The position numbers and the translations under genes were made by a program. Below are positions 20,822 through 32,087 of a stretch of 64,000 nucleotides of DNA, piece by piece. Location: positions 434,001 to 498,000 of the forward strand of contig WIUZ02000023.1 of assembly GCA_015956445.1 (NCBI GenBank). Direction: 5' to 3'. How positions within the stretch are numbered: position 1 is the first letter of the stretch; every line of letters starts with the position of its first letter. The stretch comes from Thelephora terrestris (taxonomy: Eukaryota > Basidiomycota > Agaricomycetes > Thelephorales > Thelephoraceae). The notes beneath the pieces are model-generated. The model was not told the origin of the DNA. It was given only the letters and a program-made list of their open reading frames with translations, and made no database searches.

Positions 20822-20948
20822 TTGGTAGTTGCAAATCGAACACGATGTACAGAACTTTCCTAGCCACAAATGTTACTGGGCGGATGCCATAGTTGGTCGC
20901 AGAAAGGGTAGGATACCCAGTGAGAAACGAGAGCATGGATGTGTGGGA

Positions 20949-21688
20949 TTAATCTTCTTCCAACTCTTCCTCCGACAACGTTCTATTAGCCGGGTTGACG
21001 ATAGAGCTCCGACCGGCACTCCCATAGTTAACTTCTGCGTGACCCAGCTTGCCAGGAATGTAGGAGGTGCCCTTCAGTGAGTTGAGGTTACCGAAAACGT
21101 CACCGGTGAACGTTTGTGACGGCAGCCGCAGTTGGTCTGGGGGTGTCCGTGTCATATACAATTGCTGCAGAGCATCCTCGGCCGCCTTAATTTGCGTCAG
21201 AGACCAGAGGTGTGGTACAGAAGATGGTACACGTACCCTGAACTCCGCCATACCAAGGGAGCTACCAAAACCTTCGCCCAGCTTATCTTGCCCGGAATAA
21301 ATTCCGACCACGAAGACGGGGGAAACAGAGAATCGGCCGATCTCTTTCAACAATCTAGGAGAACCTTCAGCACGGACTCGGGCTACGTTGGTGGGACTGG
21401 TACCTAGAAATTGGTTTCTCTCGGCCAAATTTCTCCACGGTGAGCGCAAGCGCTTTTTTAGGGTTTGTGAATTTGATCATAGCTCGGAGGTCGGTTTCAC
21501 GGCTCAGGAAGTAGTTGTGTGCAAAACTCTTCGCGGCTTCTATAGATCGTTCTTGATATACCAGAGCTGTCAAGGCACGAGAAACAGAGGAGAGGGCTTC
21601 GTGATGCAGAACAGCTGGCCAGAGTAAAGTGTTTGGCTGGAACGCCATTCATGAATTTGTGATGATTCGACGTACCGCTCTATACTGA
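20949..21688 (-). pseudogene. Partial duplicate of the mL44 gene
   Basis: Matches exons 2-4 and introns of the gene at 23740-24983 with high identity (AVLHHEALSSVSRALTALVY, VFVVGIYSGQDKLGEGFG, RTLSEEELEED) but lacks exon 1 and a promoter. It starts in what was intron 1, so it encodes neither the mitochondrial targeting sequence nor the first part of the RNase III-like fold. A product of segmental duplication. Confidence 0.85.
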
Positions 21689-22553
21689 GGGGTATCGGCG
21701 ACCCGATGGTCGACGCCATGAACCTCAACAAAACGAGGACGAGTTAAGTAGGAACCGATTGCTGGCGGAGAATTAATTTTCGTGCTCGTTGACGGAGTGG
21801 CCTTCTCGAACAGACCACGTATACCACTGACGATCACCGGTAAGTTGACGGAGGTGGCCAGGCCACATACAAGAATACTCTGAGAGCTGGTCAGGATATG
21901 GCTTGGAATGGTCGATGAGTTGGAGGTGTCGAATCGCGGAACCGCGCGAGGGCCCGACTCCCAACCACCGTGCGTGAGCACAGGATATATCGACCTCGGG
22001 CGCGTTCCAGAGCAATGGACCGAACCCTGAGACCCCGAGGAGCGCCCAATGACACCTAGCAAACGAGGTTAAGCATTGCTGCTCGCAGGAATACCATCGC
22101 TTGCCCATTGGCTTAGGCTGGAACCCAGCCTCGAATTCAGAGGCAAAGAGGACGCCATTTAGAAGGGGACGATGCCTAGGGGAGCGACGCCTCGCGTCGG
22201 CTAATCAGACGGATCCCACAGGGTGGAGCGGGGTACGTAGAAGCGCTCCCCATCCGACCGGGAGGGGTAAATGCGAGAGCTCCAGTGATCGTCGGCGAAG
22301 ATGCTTGGGTATCTATCGAACGGGAAAGTGGGTACATAGAAAAATAAAAAGGGTAAAGGGTGGTCGAGCTCTGTGACCTACACCGCGACGTGGATGAGTA
22401 TCAATAGTTTATTGGCGCGTTGGTCCAACTTACGGCGAGGATGATGACCTCGAGATATTGTGCGGGTTCATCACGACCAACCAATTCCTGCCGTTTCTCC
22501 AGCTAAAAGTCGGCTGAAAACATCGAGTAAGTGAGGATTCTTCACCATCACGT

Positions 22554-22994
22554 TCACAAATCGTAAAACACACCCTTCGACCCAGACGTGGGGAACCAAT
22601 CTGGCTTTTCCACCAGGCCAAACTTCCGAAGTTTCTTCGCAATCGCCTCGATAACGTCCTTGGGTGGCTTTCACCCAACCGCTCCGACCCTTATGAGCGG
22701 GCAAATTCCGTAATTTTCGTAGGTTGCGCAGGCGACTGTCACAGTCTTGATGTGCCGCCAGTCTGGATATATCAATTGACAGATACTCGCAATGTCTTCA
22801 GTTGTAGACCGAAATTCCGCGTCATAATCCTGGACTTCTCCTCTTTTCTTCAAGACCTCATACATTTGGTCGAACCACTGGAAGGAGATGGGGAAGCCAT
22901 ATACAAGCAGCCTACGAGGACACTGTGCGACTTGGTCGGGAAATGGCTTGATGTCCATGAAAGGGGGCAGAGGGCGAGTGTCCTCTGTGGACAT
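22554..22994 (-). pseudogene. Small protein of the triplicated segment, copy 3 (nonsense mutation)
   Basis: Starts at ATG 22994 (MSTEDTRPLPPFMDIKP) and aligns along its length with copies 1 and 2. The Trp of VGWKPP is replaced by a TGA (22671-22673), cutting the product to 107 residues. The frame beyond is otherwise preserved (FGLVEKPDWFPT) to the usual end at 22554, so the lesion is recent. Confidence 0.65.
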
Positions 22995-23032
22995 AGCGGC
23001 AACGAGAGGGTGCGGAGGAGTTGGAACAATGG

Positions 23033-23558
23033 TCAATATTAAGGTCGTGGATCGATGCTGTGCTCTGATCGGGGAGATCAAGGCCCTTTCCGTCACAACG
23101 GCTCCGTTCAAACCCGCTGCGCGAACCAGACTCCTCTTAGTCCGATTCTCGGATGCCCTCACACAAGCGTTGTTCTATTGCGCAGTGCATTTTCCTCACA
23201 CAAGACAAGCAGAACAAGGTCATCGTTTCTCCCTGCGGTTGGCCCGTACTACTGGGGGCGAGTCTCCAGGGACCAGGCTCCGGCCTACGATTGGATAAGC
23301 TGAGATGTAATGGGCACCCAAGAGGACCGGAAGAAGGCTGATTTCCTCATGGGCCGCCTCGGTTGGGCTCCAAAGCGGAAATCTGACCGTATCTACATCT
23401 TTGGAACGCAAGAATCAGACAGAGAATTGACAAAAATCCGCGACGAGATCTCGTCGACTTTCGGTTTGGTTCCCAATCGAACCGTACACCCCACAGAGTA
23501 TACCTTCACAGTCATTGAGGACGAGCCTTTGTTTTACCTACCTACTGGTCCTCTCTAG
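23033..23558 (+). pseudogene. Remnant of the divergent gene, fused to the small-gene promoter
   Basis: Homologous to the second half of 19535-20821 (VVDRCCALIGEIKAL, then GRLGWAPKRKSDRIYIFG and EDEPLFYLPTGPL). Compared with unit 2 about 0.9 kb is missing, joining the upstream region of small-gene copy 3 to the middle of this gene. The frame is also shifted in the region around 23190-23310. Confidence 0.7.
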
Positions 23559-23739
23559 TTCGTAGTTGCGAATCAAACACGATGTCAGAACTTTCTTAGC
23601 CACAAATGTTACTGAGCGGATGCCATGTTTCGCCTTCCAGAAATGGACATCCCATGGTTGGTCGCAGAAAGGGTAGGGTACCCAGTGAGAAACGAGAGCA
23701 TGAATGTGTGGAATTATAGCAGGAGCATTAGTAGTAACT

Positions 23740-24983
23740 TTAATCTTCCTCCAACTCTTCTTCCGACAACGTTCTATTAGCCGGGTTGACGATCGAACTC
23801 CGACCGGCACTCCCGTAGTTAACTTCCGCGTGACCCAGTTCGCCAGGAATGTAGGGGGTGCTCTTCAGTGAGCTGAGGTTACCGAAAACGTCACCGGTGA
23901 ACGTTTGTGACGGCAGCCGCAGTTGGTCTGGCGGTGTCCGTGTCAGATACAATCGCTGCAGAGCATCCTCGGCCGCCTTAATTTGTGTCAGTAAGCAGAG
24001 GTGTGACACAGAATATGACACACGTACCCTGAACTCCGCCATACTAAGGGAACTACCGAAACCCTCACCCAGTTTATCTTGCCCAGAATAAATTCCGACC
24101 ACGAAGACGGGGGAAACAGAGAAACGGCCGGTCTCTTTCAACAATCTAGGAGAACCTTCAGCACGGACTCGGACTACGTTGGTGGGACTGGTACCTAGAG
24201 ATCGGTTTCTCTCGGCCAAATTTCTCCACGGTGAGCGCAAGCGCTTTTTTAGGGTTTGTGAATTTGATCATAGCTCGGAGGTCGATTTCGCGGCTCAGGA
24301 AGTAGTTGTGTGCGAAACTCTTCGCGGCTTCTATAGATCGTTCTTGATATACCAGAGCTGTTAAAGCACGAGAAACAGATGAGAGGGCTTCATGATGCAG
24401 AACGGCTGGCCGGAGTAAAGTGTTTGGCTGGAAGCTGTAAGAATGCCATTCATGATTTTGTGGTGATTCAACGTACCGCTCTATACCACCGTAAAAGCGG
24501 AGCCGCACCCATCTCCCTGGCCACATCCGCACAAGTCGTCGGACCGACATACGCGCTGACGGCAGCCTTCACGACGCGTGTCGGCAAATGAGGGTATGAC
24601 GCGTGCACGAATTCCGTAGCAAACAAACCGAGCAAAGAGTTTCCGAGGGTAGCAAGATTAGTGTTTGTGAGAGGTAGGGGTTTATTCGGGTGGAGTTTAG
24701 AGTATGGTAGTGTGATCGACTCGTGTGTGCATGCCTGCTGTATTAGCTTTGGGCTCGTGGTGAGTTTTCCGAGGCCGACTCTGTGAGCAAATGCAGTGAC
24801 GGCGGCTGGGGGTGGTGGTTGGGAAGCGGCCCAAGTGTCCGAGTCGAAGAAGATTGGGGATTTTGAATCCTTGGGCTTCAGTGCCTGGGGTGGAGGGAAG
24901 GTACGGACGGAGGAGAGAGGGATGGTTGGTTTTAGCTTCTGCGCGGTCGCGGTCGACGCCAGACGCCGTTGAGCATTTTGCAT
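23740..24983 (-). CDS. MRPL3: Mitochondrial large-subunit ribosomal protein mL44 (MRPL3)
   Basis: Four exons, 24983-24487, 24434-24195, 24145-24028 and 23976-23740, with introns of 49-52 bp, give 363 residues. The N terminus (MQNAQRRLASTATAQKL) is Arg/Ser/Ala-rich without acids, a mitochondrial presequence. Then follow an RNase III-like helical domain (KLIQQACTHES, LATLGNSLLGLFATEFVHA) and a double-stranded-RNA-binding-like C-terminal part (ETGRFSVSPVFVVGIYSG, GEGFGSSLSMAEFRAAEDAL, LYLTRTP). The catalytic acids of RNase III are not evident, as known for this structural protein of the mitoribosome. The last introns are inferred from restored homology across them (PISRLLKETGRF; MAEFRAAEDAL). 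Its 3' part is duplicated at 20949-21688. Confidence 0.88.
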
Positions 24984-25935
24984 CGTTGTCGGGTCACAGA
25001 CGTCGGGGAGAGAGGGCGGGAGTCGCGGGACTTGTCCTTCCGTTCGTCGTGACCGGGCAACTGCTGAAATTAGACCGGCAAACTCCGGTCAACATCAATC
25101 CCCAATCACCTTGGACTCGCCTCTTTCAGTGGACGAGAGACTCTGCAGTGGTCGATGGGTCTCGTCTGCTGGGAGGGCATGGGCTCTCTCACAACGACTC
25201 TCGGCTCAGAACTCTCAAATATATGCGCCAGGAATTCGTTTTCGCCTTTCGCTCTGTAGCGAACATTCTGGCCAATTTGAGGGATGAACTCATGGCTTTC
25301 GACTTCCTCCCCCAGCTTGAGCCGCTGACTCCAGGTTATTTCCCCGCTCCTGGGTTTCCCCGAGGTTCCACTCGAGGGTTCCGTATCACAAGCGCAGGCG
25401 ATAATCATATTTCACCAACTCACCCGTTCCTAAGAACGGTCAATCCTGGGCACTCCTACATAAATATTGTTGAGCCATTGCTCACGTCCTCACCTTCAAA
25501 GGGATGATGTGAGTATCGCGGATTGTACGTCTCATGCTCAGCCTCTCGTTCCCCACATGTCGACCCTGTTCCCCACTCGTCCCCACTGAAGCCGAGATGA
25601 CCATCCGGGCGTTTCATGTTGTAAATCCAGGTCGAGGACTCGCTATGGTGGGTTTGTCGGGATATGGGCGTTGTGGTAGTATTCTTAGTTCTACAATGTA
25701 CGAGTGTAAACCGAGAATTAACAGGAGCCTGTGAGCCCAGAACTGTGTGGTGATCGGGTGACACCTCTTCTGGCTGGGCGCTGTGTTTGGCCAAGTGATT
25801 CACTGTGGTCGTGTCCTTACGCCCCTTTCTACCCCCACCCACCGTGATCTAAGGTATCCCGACACATACAACGCAGTCGACGCCCCGACATCCACTGGCT
25901 GGTCTCGACTTAGCCAAACCAATTTTCCAAGAACC
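24984..25935. other. Intergenic region between the mL44 and RhoGAP genes
   Basis: About 950 bp that should hold both divergent promoters. Open frames exist on both strands (for example plus 24812-25507, minus 25408-25106) but none resembles a protein or has intron support. I see nothing firm. Confidence 0.5.
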
Positions 25936-28900
25936 ATGGCCGTTATCTCTCTCCCGTTGACCTTCAATAATTCCTTCTGGTCCCAAGATTACCGTACCGG
26001 CCTCGAAGTCATCTTCAAGAAACTACAACAGGCACGTCCGTTCTGTCCGCATGAGAGATGTATCTTCTGACTGACGATGTTTCTTCACCCGTGCAGGGAG
26101 TTGCTGAGAACGATGAAATAGTCGCGTTTGTCCGGGTTCGTCAATCCCTATCCCCCGTTCATTCACAACATCTGACTCTCATCCCGTTATCTTTGTCCAG
26201 GCACGAGCGGTCGCCGAAGGAGAATTTGCGGCGTCCCTCAAGAATAGACCTACATCGAGAGCAGGTACTTCTCTCTTTTTAATCGACCATTGACAACCAC
26301 TTCGAACGCCCAACGATAACCTAACCTCTACGATTCAGGTGCAGGCTTCGAAGCAGACGATGGCGCATCCCTTCTGGTAGCTTTCCGTGGGTTGCAAGCG
26401 GAGACCGCCGAACATGGACAACTCCACGAAGAGGTTTCGGGCGAACTACACACCCTCGTCGCCGAACCGTTCCAAGGTTGGACTGAAAAGTACAAGGTTT
26501 GTCCAATGGTTCCTTCGCCCAATCTTGCGATTGATCTTGGTCTTTAGGAGAGACTTGACCAAGCCAAAGGGCAAGCGTTGCAAGTTTGGATCAGTGATTT
26601 TGAAGAGGATCGCAGTCATGTGCGCACGCAGAATTCGTCGGATGCGTTTATGACCTGACTTAACTTACGACAGGTCGAATACATGAGACAAGATTACCTG
26701 GACAAGTCGCGTCTCGCCGATGAAGCTGAGGATGAGTATGTAGCACCCTCTGCCACATATCATTGACCGCTTAATGTTCTTTTCTACAGCGCCCGCTTCG
26801 TTTCCAATGAGGTTGCGGAGAGATACATCTCACCAACCGCCAGCCCTCGCGAGGCAGTTCATGACCTCCGCAAGCCGCCTACTCGTCAGCCCACGCTTTC
26901 TGAGCGTGTCACTCAGCGCTTACGAGGATTCGCCGCCTCGGCGATACCGGATAAAAGTCCGCCGGCTCCGCCCCTTCCGGTTTTCGACGCTGAGGTCGAA
27001 AAGCCTCCCGTTCCCGTGACGCGCCTGGACAAAGGGAAGGGCAAGGCCACAGAGATGGACCTCACCGCGTCTCCCCCCTCTTTGTCCCCTCCCTTACCGC
27101 CCACGTTGACGGTGACCACATCAGAACCAGAGTCTGACCAGGCTGCAGAAAACCAGAAGGTCCTCCTTGCCAGTTTACCATTCACATACCCTCAAATTTC
27201 TTCGCTTTTAACGCGCGCAAAAGCCGAGATGCCACTCCGCCCAGTAAAGTTCCCAATCCTTGGGGAATACAAAGAATGCTTTTCCGGAGAGGATTTTGTC
27301 GGTTGGTTGTTGGAAAATGTCCCTGAATTTCAAAGAGATCTCGATATCGTCCTTGTGGCCGCAAGAGACCTGACGGAACGCGAGGACTTGTTGAGAAGGC
27401 TTGGAGAGTTCGGCAACCACTTTGACCATGCCGATGACGTCTTCTACCAATTCAGGCCTAAGGTACCTTGTTATTTACCCGGCCGTGTATATCTGATGAC
27501 ATTCAAATTTTCAGGCTTTTACGCTTGGTCAGCCTCCCTCAGCCCAACCCAGGTCAGGGTCCCCTCTACCCGCCTCACCCTTGCAGCGTATTGCTCCGGA
27601 ACTGGCAAAGTCCTCCGGTACACTCGTGGATATTGTCAGCAAGGCGTGGGGTTCAAATGCAGAACCCCCCTTCATTCGGCGCAGGAGGGAAGCCACAACT
27701 GCCGAAGCCGACTATCGCAAAGCCGTTCGGGCTCTGGATCAACACAGGTTGAAGTTGGAAGAAAAGATCGAAGGACTCCTGAAGGTTTTGCAAACCTGGG
27801 AATTTGACAGATTGCACGCTGTGAAGAGTGGTACGCAAGCTGTTGATTGCTTTGTCGCCTTGAATTCCCCCTCTGACGTATATTGAAGTCCTTTTGCAGT
27901 ACCAAGGTTCAATCGCTAATCTTCGCAAGAGTTACGATGCGTCTGCAGACAGATCCTCGACCCTCATCAGCGCATACAACCCAGATGCTGACCTCAAGAC
28001 GCTCATTGAGAGGTATCGGACCGGACCGTTCCGTCCGAAAGCGCACGTGTTCGAGTCCGTCACCCATGAGGAGGGAGATGCCGTCTTTGGTATCGACCTT
28101 AGGAAGTGGGCCGAGGGTGGTTGGGGAAGCGACGAGGTCAGGAGGGACACCTTGCCTAATGTCCTCACGGTGCTCTTGGATAATCTGAATGGGGCTTACG
28201 GCGACATCCCTGATGATGCCGGTTAGTGAGAGCCTCTTCTTTGAGTGTGCCGAAACCGCTAACCGCCATGTTCCAGCCAAGCGGAAGACGTGGATCTACG
28301 AAGTCCCCCTCACCGCGGTTCATCACCTTCGTGAGGCGTTGAACTCCATACCGGACGGGCAAGAAATTCCAGAGGACGCCTTGGAGAAGTATGATGCGCC
28401 AGTCTTGGCCGCTGCCGTGAAATTATGGTTGCTTGAACTTGAGCCTCCGTTGGGGCTTTATGACGCCTGGGATGAATTCAGGAAGATCTACCCCTCCAGT
28501 TAGTCAACTTATTGATCAGAGATTTATCGCTTGTTAACCTTTTCTCTGCATCCAGTTGGTTCTACGACAAAGGCTGAACAGTCACAGGAACAGCGCCTGG
28601 AGGCAGTCGCTACTGCGTTGCTGAAGTTTCCCAAGATCCACTTGTCGGTATTGGATGCCGTTCTCCAGCACCTCAAGTAGTGCGTATACGATGTCTCATC
28701 TTCTGATCGCGTTTGCTTATTGACGAGTATAGTCTCATCGACCACACCAAGAGTGAAGAAGGCAATGAAGTCTATATCTCTAAGCTGGCTCTGGCTGTCG
28801 GAAGAAGCATCCTGAGGCCCAAGGTTGAGAATGAGAGATCGATCCAAGATCGACACGCGACCAGTAAGCCCCGTCTATCGTCGTGCCAGATAACTTGCTC

Positions 28901-29968
28901 ACTCTTCGACCCTAGTGTTGTTCATGGACCTCATTCAGCATTACGACCACTTGTTGCCATCAACACTTGCGAAGAAGAAACGCGAATCGGAGCGCAAGAT
29001 CCCCCAGCGTAAGCGAACGGCCATGGTCGACATGCGGATGAGGCGTAGCAACATTGGCGATGTCAGCGACCTGAAGGAAGCCATTATCCACCAGAACACT
29101 CGCCGAACAGGACCAGGTTCTCGTTCCAGCATTTCGACCACGACGGGACCTCCGGAGTCTGTGAAGGCTCTGACTTCTGGACAGGATAACAAGGCTAACC
29201 TGCCGCCCATCTTGAGAGCTGGAGGTGGATCGGTAAACACCTCCCCTGTTCCTCCGCAGCCACAGATCGTCGCCCCGAAACCCACCACTGCTTTCGCCGC
29301 TCCCCCTCCCCCGCCCCCCATCGCTGCCCAAGCTGAATTCGTGGCACCCCCTCCACCTCCCGGGTTTGTTCCACCGCCGCCACCTCCGCCGATTGCGTTC
29401 AATTCCGAGGACGATGCCTCCTTCCGGGAACCCCGGCCGTCTTATACGGATAACATTCCCACTCCCGAGGGTTATGTTCCTCCGCCAATGCCGACTTTCA
29501 AGGACCCCTCTGACGGACTGAATTCCCCTGCCCCCGCTTCTGACCCGCCCTCCAGAAGCTCATCTCCTGCTATTGGAGGAAACAACCGGCCAGGCGCACC
29601 GCCGAGGAGCACATCGGGGTTAAGAGGACCTCGCACTGGCGGGATGCCTACTAGAGGTCCAAGGACCTCTGGGGTTTCTCCCGCTCCCGGAAGAAGAGAA
29701 TCTTATGGTCAACAATACAGGCCCCAGACCCCACCTTCTCCGAATAGCAACAATTTCAGGCCCACCACTCGAGGATCATACAACCCGTCTGCACATAGGA
29801 GGAGCGGGAGCGGTTCTGGGTTCGCTAGGAGGACTATGGCCTCTGACGCTGAGGTAAATTGATTGTATGCCCCCCTCTCCCTTCTCCGAAACTGGGGTAG
29901 ATCTAGAACACTGATTTGATGTTTTCTTCCCCTTCCCCCTCTCTGAATTGCAGGAGGATATCTTGTGA
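25936..29968 (+). CDS. RGD2: RhoGAP with F-BAR and DEP domains, RGD2-like
   Basis: Fourteen exons: 25936-26031, 26097-26135, 26201-26264, 26339-26496, 26548-26619, 26674-26735, 26790-27462, 27515-27820, 27900-28221, 28277-28498, 28556-28676, 28733-28863, 28916-29853 and 29954-29968. Phases agree throughout; the product is about 1072 residues. The first intron has a GC donor. The F-BAR part starts FWSQDYRTGLEVIFKKLQQG. A DEP domain (about 300-385: FSGEDFVGWLLENVPEF) splits the F-BAR; its second half (EADYRKAVRALDQH, YQGSIANLRKSYD) follows. The RhoGAP domain spans about 545-780 (LPNVLTVLLDNL, RKTWIYEVPLTAV, LLKFPKIHLSVLDAVLQHL). The tail is polyproline-rich (FVPPPPPPPIAF). Yeast Rgd2 has the same order and acts on Rho-type GTPases at the membrane and cortex. 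The usual arginine-finger motif is not obvious, so catalytic strength is uncertain. Confidence 0.9.
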
Positions 29969-30727
29969 ATGTGGCGAAGTAAATCTTCTCTGTGTATGTG
30001 CACATGTCTCGAGATCTGTTGTGTTGGTAGATGTGTTTTTGGTTGTGGACTGGCTTACATGTTCTTTCTGTGATTTGAATCATTGTAGGGTGTGATGTGT
30101 TGAAGATCCGACATTCGGCGCCTCCTTGTCTTATGTATATGTTTTTTTCTATATGGCATGATAGCATGGTTGTGTTGCTACTGGACAGAACACTTAGGTG
30201 AATGTTGAATACTACATTTTTATTAAGGCCTGTTTGCACCTGAAATTGCGAATACACTCCCCCTCAACCCTTGTGGAGTCTGAGGGCCGAAGCAAAGTGC
30301 TTGGTCATCCCAATACTCGAGGTGAGAATCCAAGTGGTTGCTATTGCATATCCTATTCTATACAAAGGAGATTTTGACCCAGTGTTTTCCAGGAGTAGAA
30401 AAATGTCTGCAATAGATGGGGCAAGGACTCCAACATGGACTTCATAGGTTGTGTCACGACCATGGATTTTTTGTCGTATTTTCTTCAATTTTCCAAACTC
30501 ATGTTCTTTCTTTATCTTATCTTTGTCACCCCATCACACTCGTTATCTTTTTATCTTATCAAGACCCCAAGAAAATAACAATGCACAATCAATTCCAAGA
30601 TGATATCGTAGCCAGACAACAAACTGGTTATAGTATTGACACTAGGAATTGAATCCTAGCCGACCTGGCGTTCTGCCGGGAACCATTTCACCCCCACAAT
30701 CAAAAGATCCTCTTCCTCCCCTTCTGC
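29969..30727. other. 3' flank of the RhoGAP gene
   Basis: No gene that I can support. A minus-strand 74-codon ORF (30488-30264) ends beside CTCCCCCTC and could be a copia remnant; the match is too weak to call. Confidence 0.4.
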
Positions 30728-31075
30728 TCAACCTATCTCATACGCCGCAATCCAGAAACAATCGACAGCCAACGTCTCGAGCATTGCATCTCCATCCTCC
30801 GGACTCAACTGAACTGTCAGTTTGAGCCTGTAGGAAGAAACTCCTTCGTAAGGTCCCACCAGCCGACCAGATACTTCCGAATTCCTCAACACCTGGTTGA
30901 GCATTTCCAGGACCTGATGACTACTTGGCAGCGGTGTCAACATAGTTGGCAAGCGATCCTCTGTTTCCCTCATCGGACCTCTGGGCGGAATACTTGATGG
31001 CAAGTTGACCGAGGTTGCGATGCTGGACCTCCGACTCAACCTGTTGGAATGACTGGTTGACCAGTAGACCTTATT
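30728..31075 (-). pseudogene. Diverged type A remnant (last exon)
   Basis: The minus-strand translation matches the type A final exon at IPPRGPMRETEDRLPT, SGRLVGPYEGVSSYRL and VQLSPEDGDAM. It is clearly more distant than the other copies and has a different end (CFWIAAYEIG). No element ends are visible; element B1 is inserted about 80 bp to its right. Confidence 0.65.
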
Positions 31076-32087
31076 AGATTCTTTAAAAATTTGTGAGACT
31101 ATTGTCATCATCATGACTGCTACGCCCTTACCCTATTCAATTTTCACTTCATGGACACTCTTTTTGTCAGGGCCACTCTTCGCCCTTCAGGTACCAGTGC
31201 TGTTGGTGAGTCGCAACTCCAACCAACAAGAAACAATGGGGCAAAGGGGGAACGACTTCCCTATATCCACCCAAAGTCTACGTGGTCCAAAACGCGATGG
31301 ACGAGCATTCTCTGGTAGATTGTCCGAATTCACAGCAGGAGTGCCAAGCCTCTATCTGATAAATCCCTATCGTCGTCTGAGGGCAGATATAAGAGCCCGA
31401 GGATGGCGCCTCAAACTGGTGCTTGATCAAGAGAGCGACGAGGAACTCCTTTTCGTAAGCACATTCGCCGATTCTTGATACAAGGCCGAGAGAGAGAGGA
31501 GAGCGAACGTGTTCAAAGAGGTACTTGATAAGCTCTTCAGTGGCCTACAGCAAATACACTGATGCTGCAAGGAGAAGAGGACTTCCTGAGATATCAAAGA
31601 TGGGGAATCCTCAGCTACTCTACTGGTACCTATATAGGAGAGTGGCCGGGACAGAGATAACCCTATCTAATAATAACTCGGAGCAAAGAAGGGCCGAGAG
31701 TAAGCCAGAACAGTAAGCGGCCCGGAACATAGAATAGAAATGATAAAGGAATGACTAATGGGTCAGGGTTCGTGAGAGAATAAGAAAGGGGTCATGACGT
31801 CGTGTGGGAAAGGAATGACAAAGAACAATATCACATGTGAAGACTGACCAATAGGAGGACGACACGTCAGCTCGTCCGATCGGGACAACAAAAGGCCAAG
31901 TGGGGCTTGAATGTCGAGGCGAATGTATGGGGAGTCTGGACCGGTGAAACGATGGACCAATCCAATGGCGAATAGGGCGCGGGCGCTGTCGATGGTCGGA
32001 TAAAGCGTAGCGCGAACCGGCCGTTGGATCCATCAAACTCCCTTCTTCCCAAACCAACACTCTTACCAACCAACTACTCATCCTATC

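Larger units (their letters stand above)
18147..21688. repeat. Triplicated segment, unit 2
   Basis: The fullest accessory unit: leader (18147-18880), small minus gene, divergent plus gene, then a partial copy of the mL44 gene. It ends at about 21688, exactly where the true mL44 gene enters its first exon (compare 24481), so the breakpoint is in the first mL44 intron. Confidence 0.7.
21689..24480. repeat. Triplicated segment, unit 3
   Basis: Holds the leader (about 21950-22390), a decayed small gene, a fused remnant of the divergent gene, and the 3' part of the functional mL44 gene. The first 260 bp (21689-21950) are not shared and hold nothing I recognise. Confidence 0.6.

Noticed and set aside
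24812-25507. A 231-codon plus-strand ORF over the mL44 promoter
   Set aside because: It overlaps mL44 exon 1 antisense, starts without strong context and has no protein-like motifs; most likely a chance open frame.
30264-30488. Copia 3' end remnant next to a CTCCCCCTC tract
   Set aside because: Only a short basic ORF and a purine tract; no RNase H motif or LTR follows.
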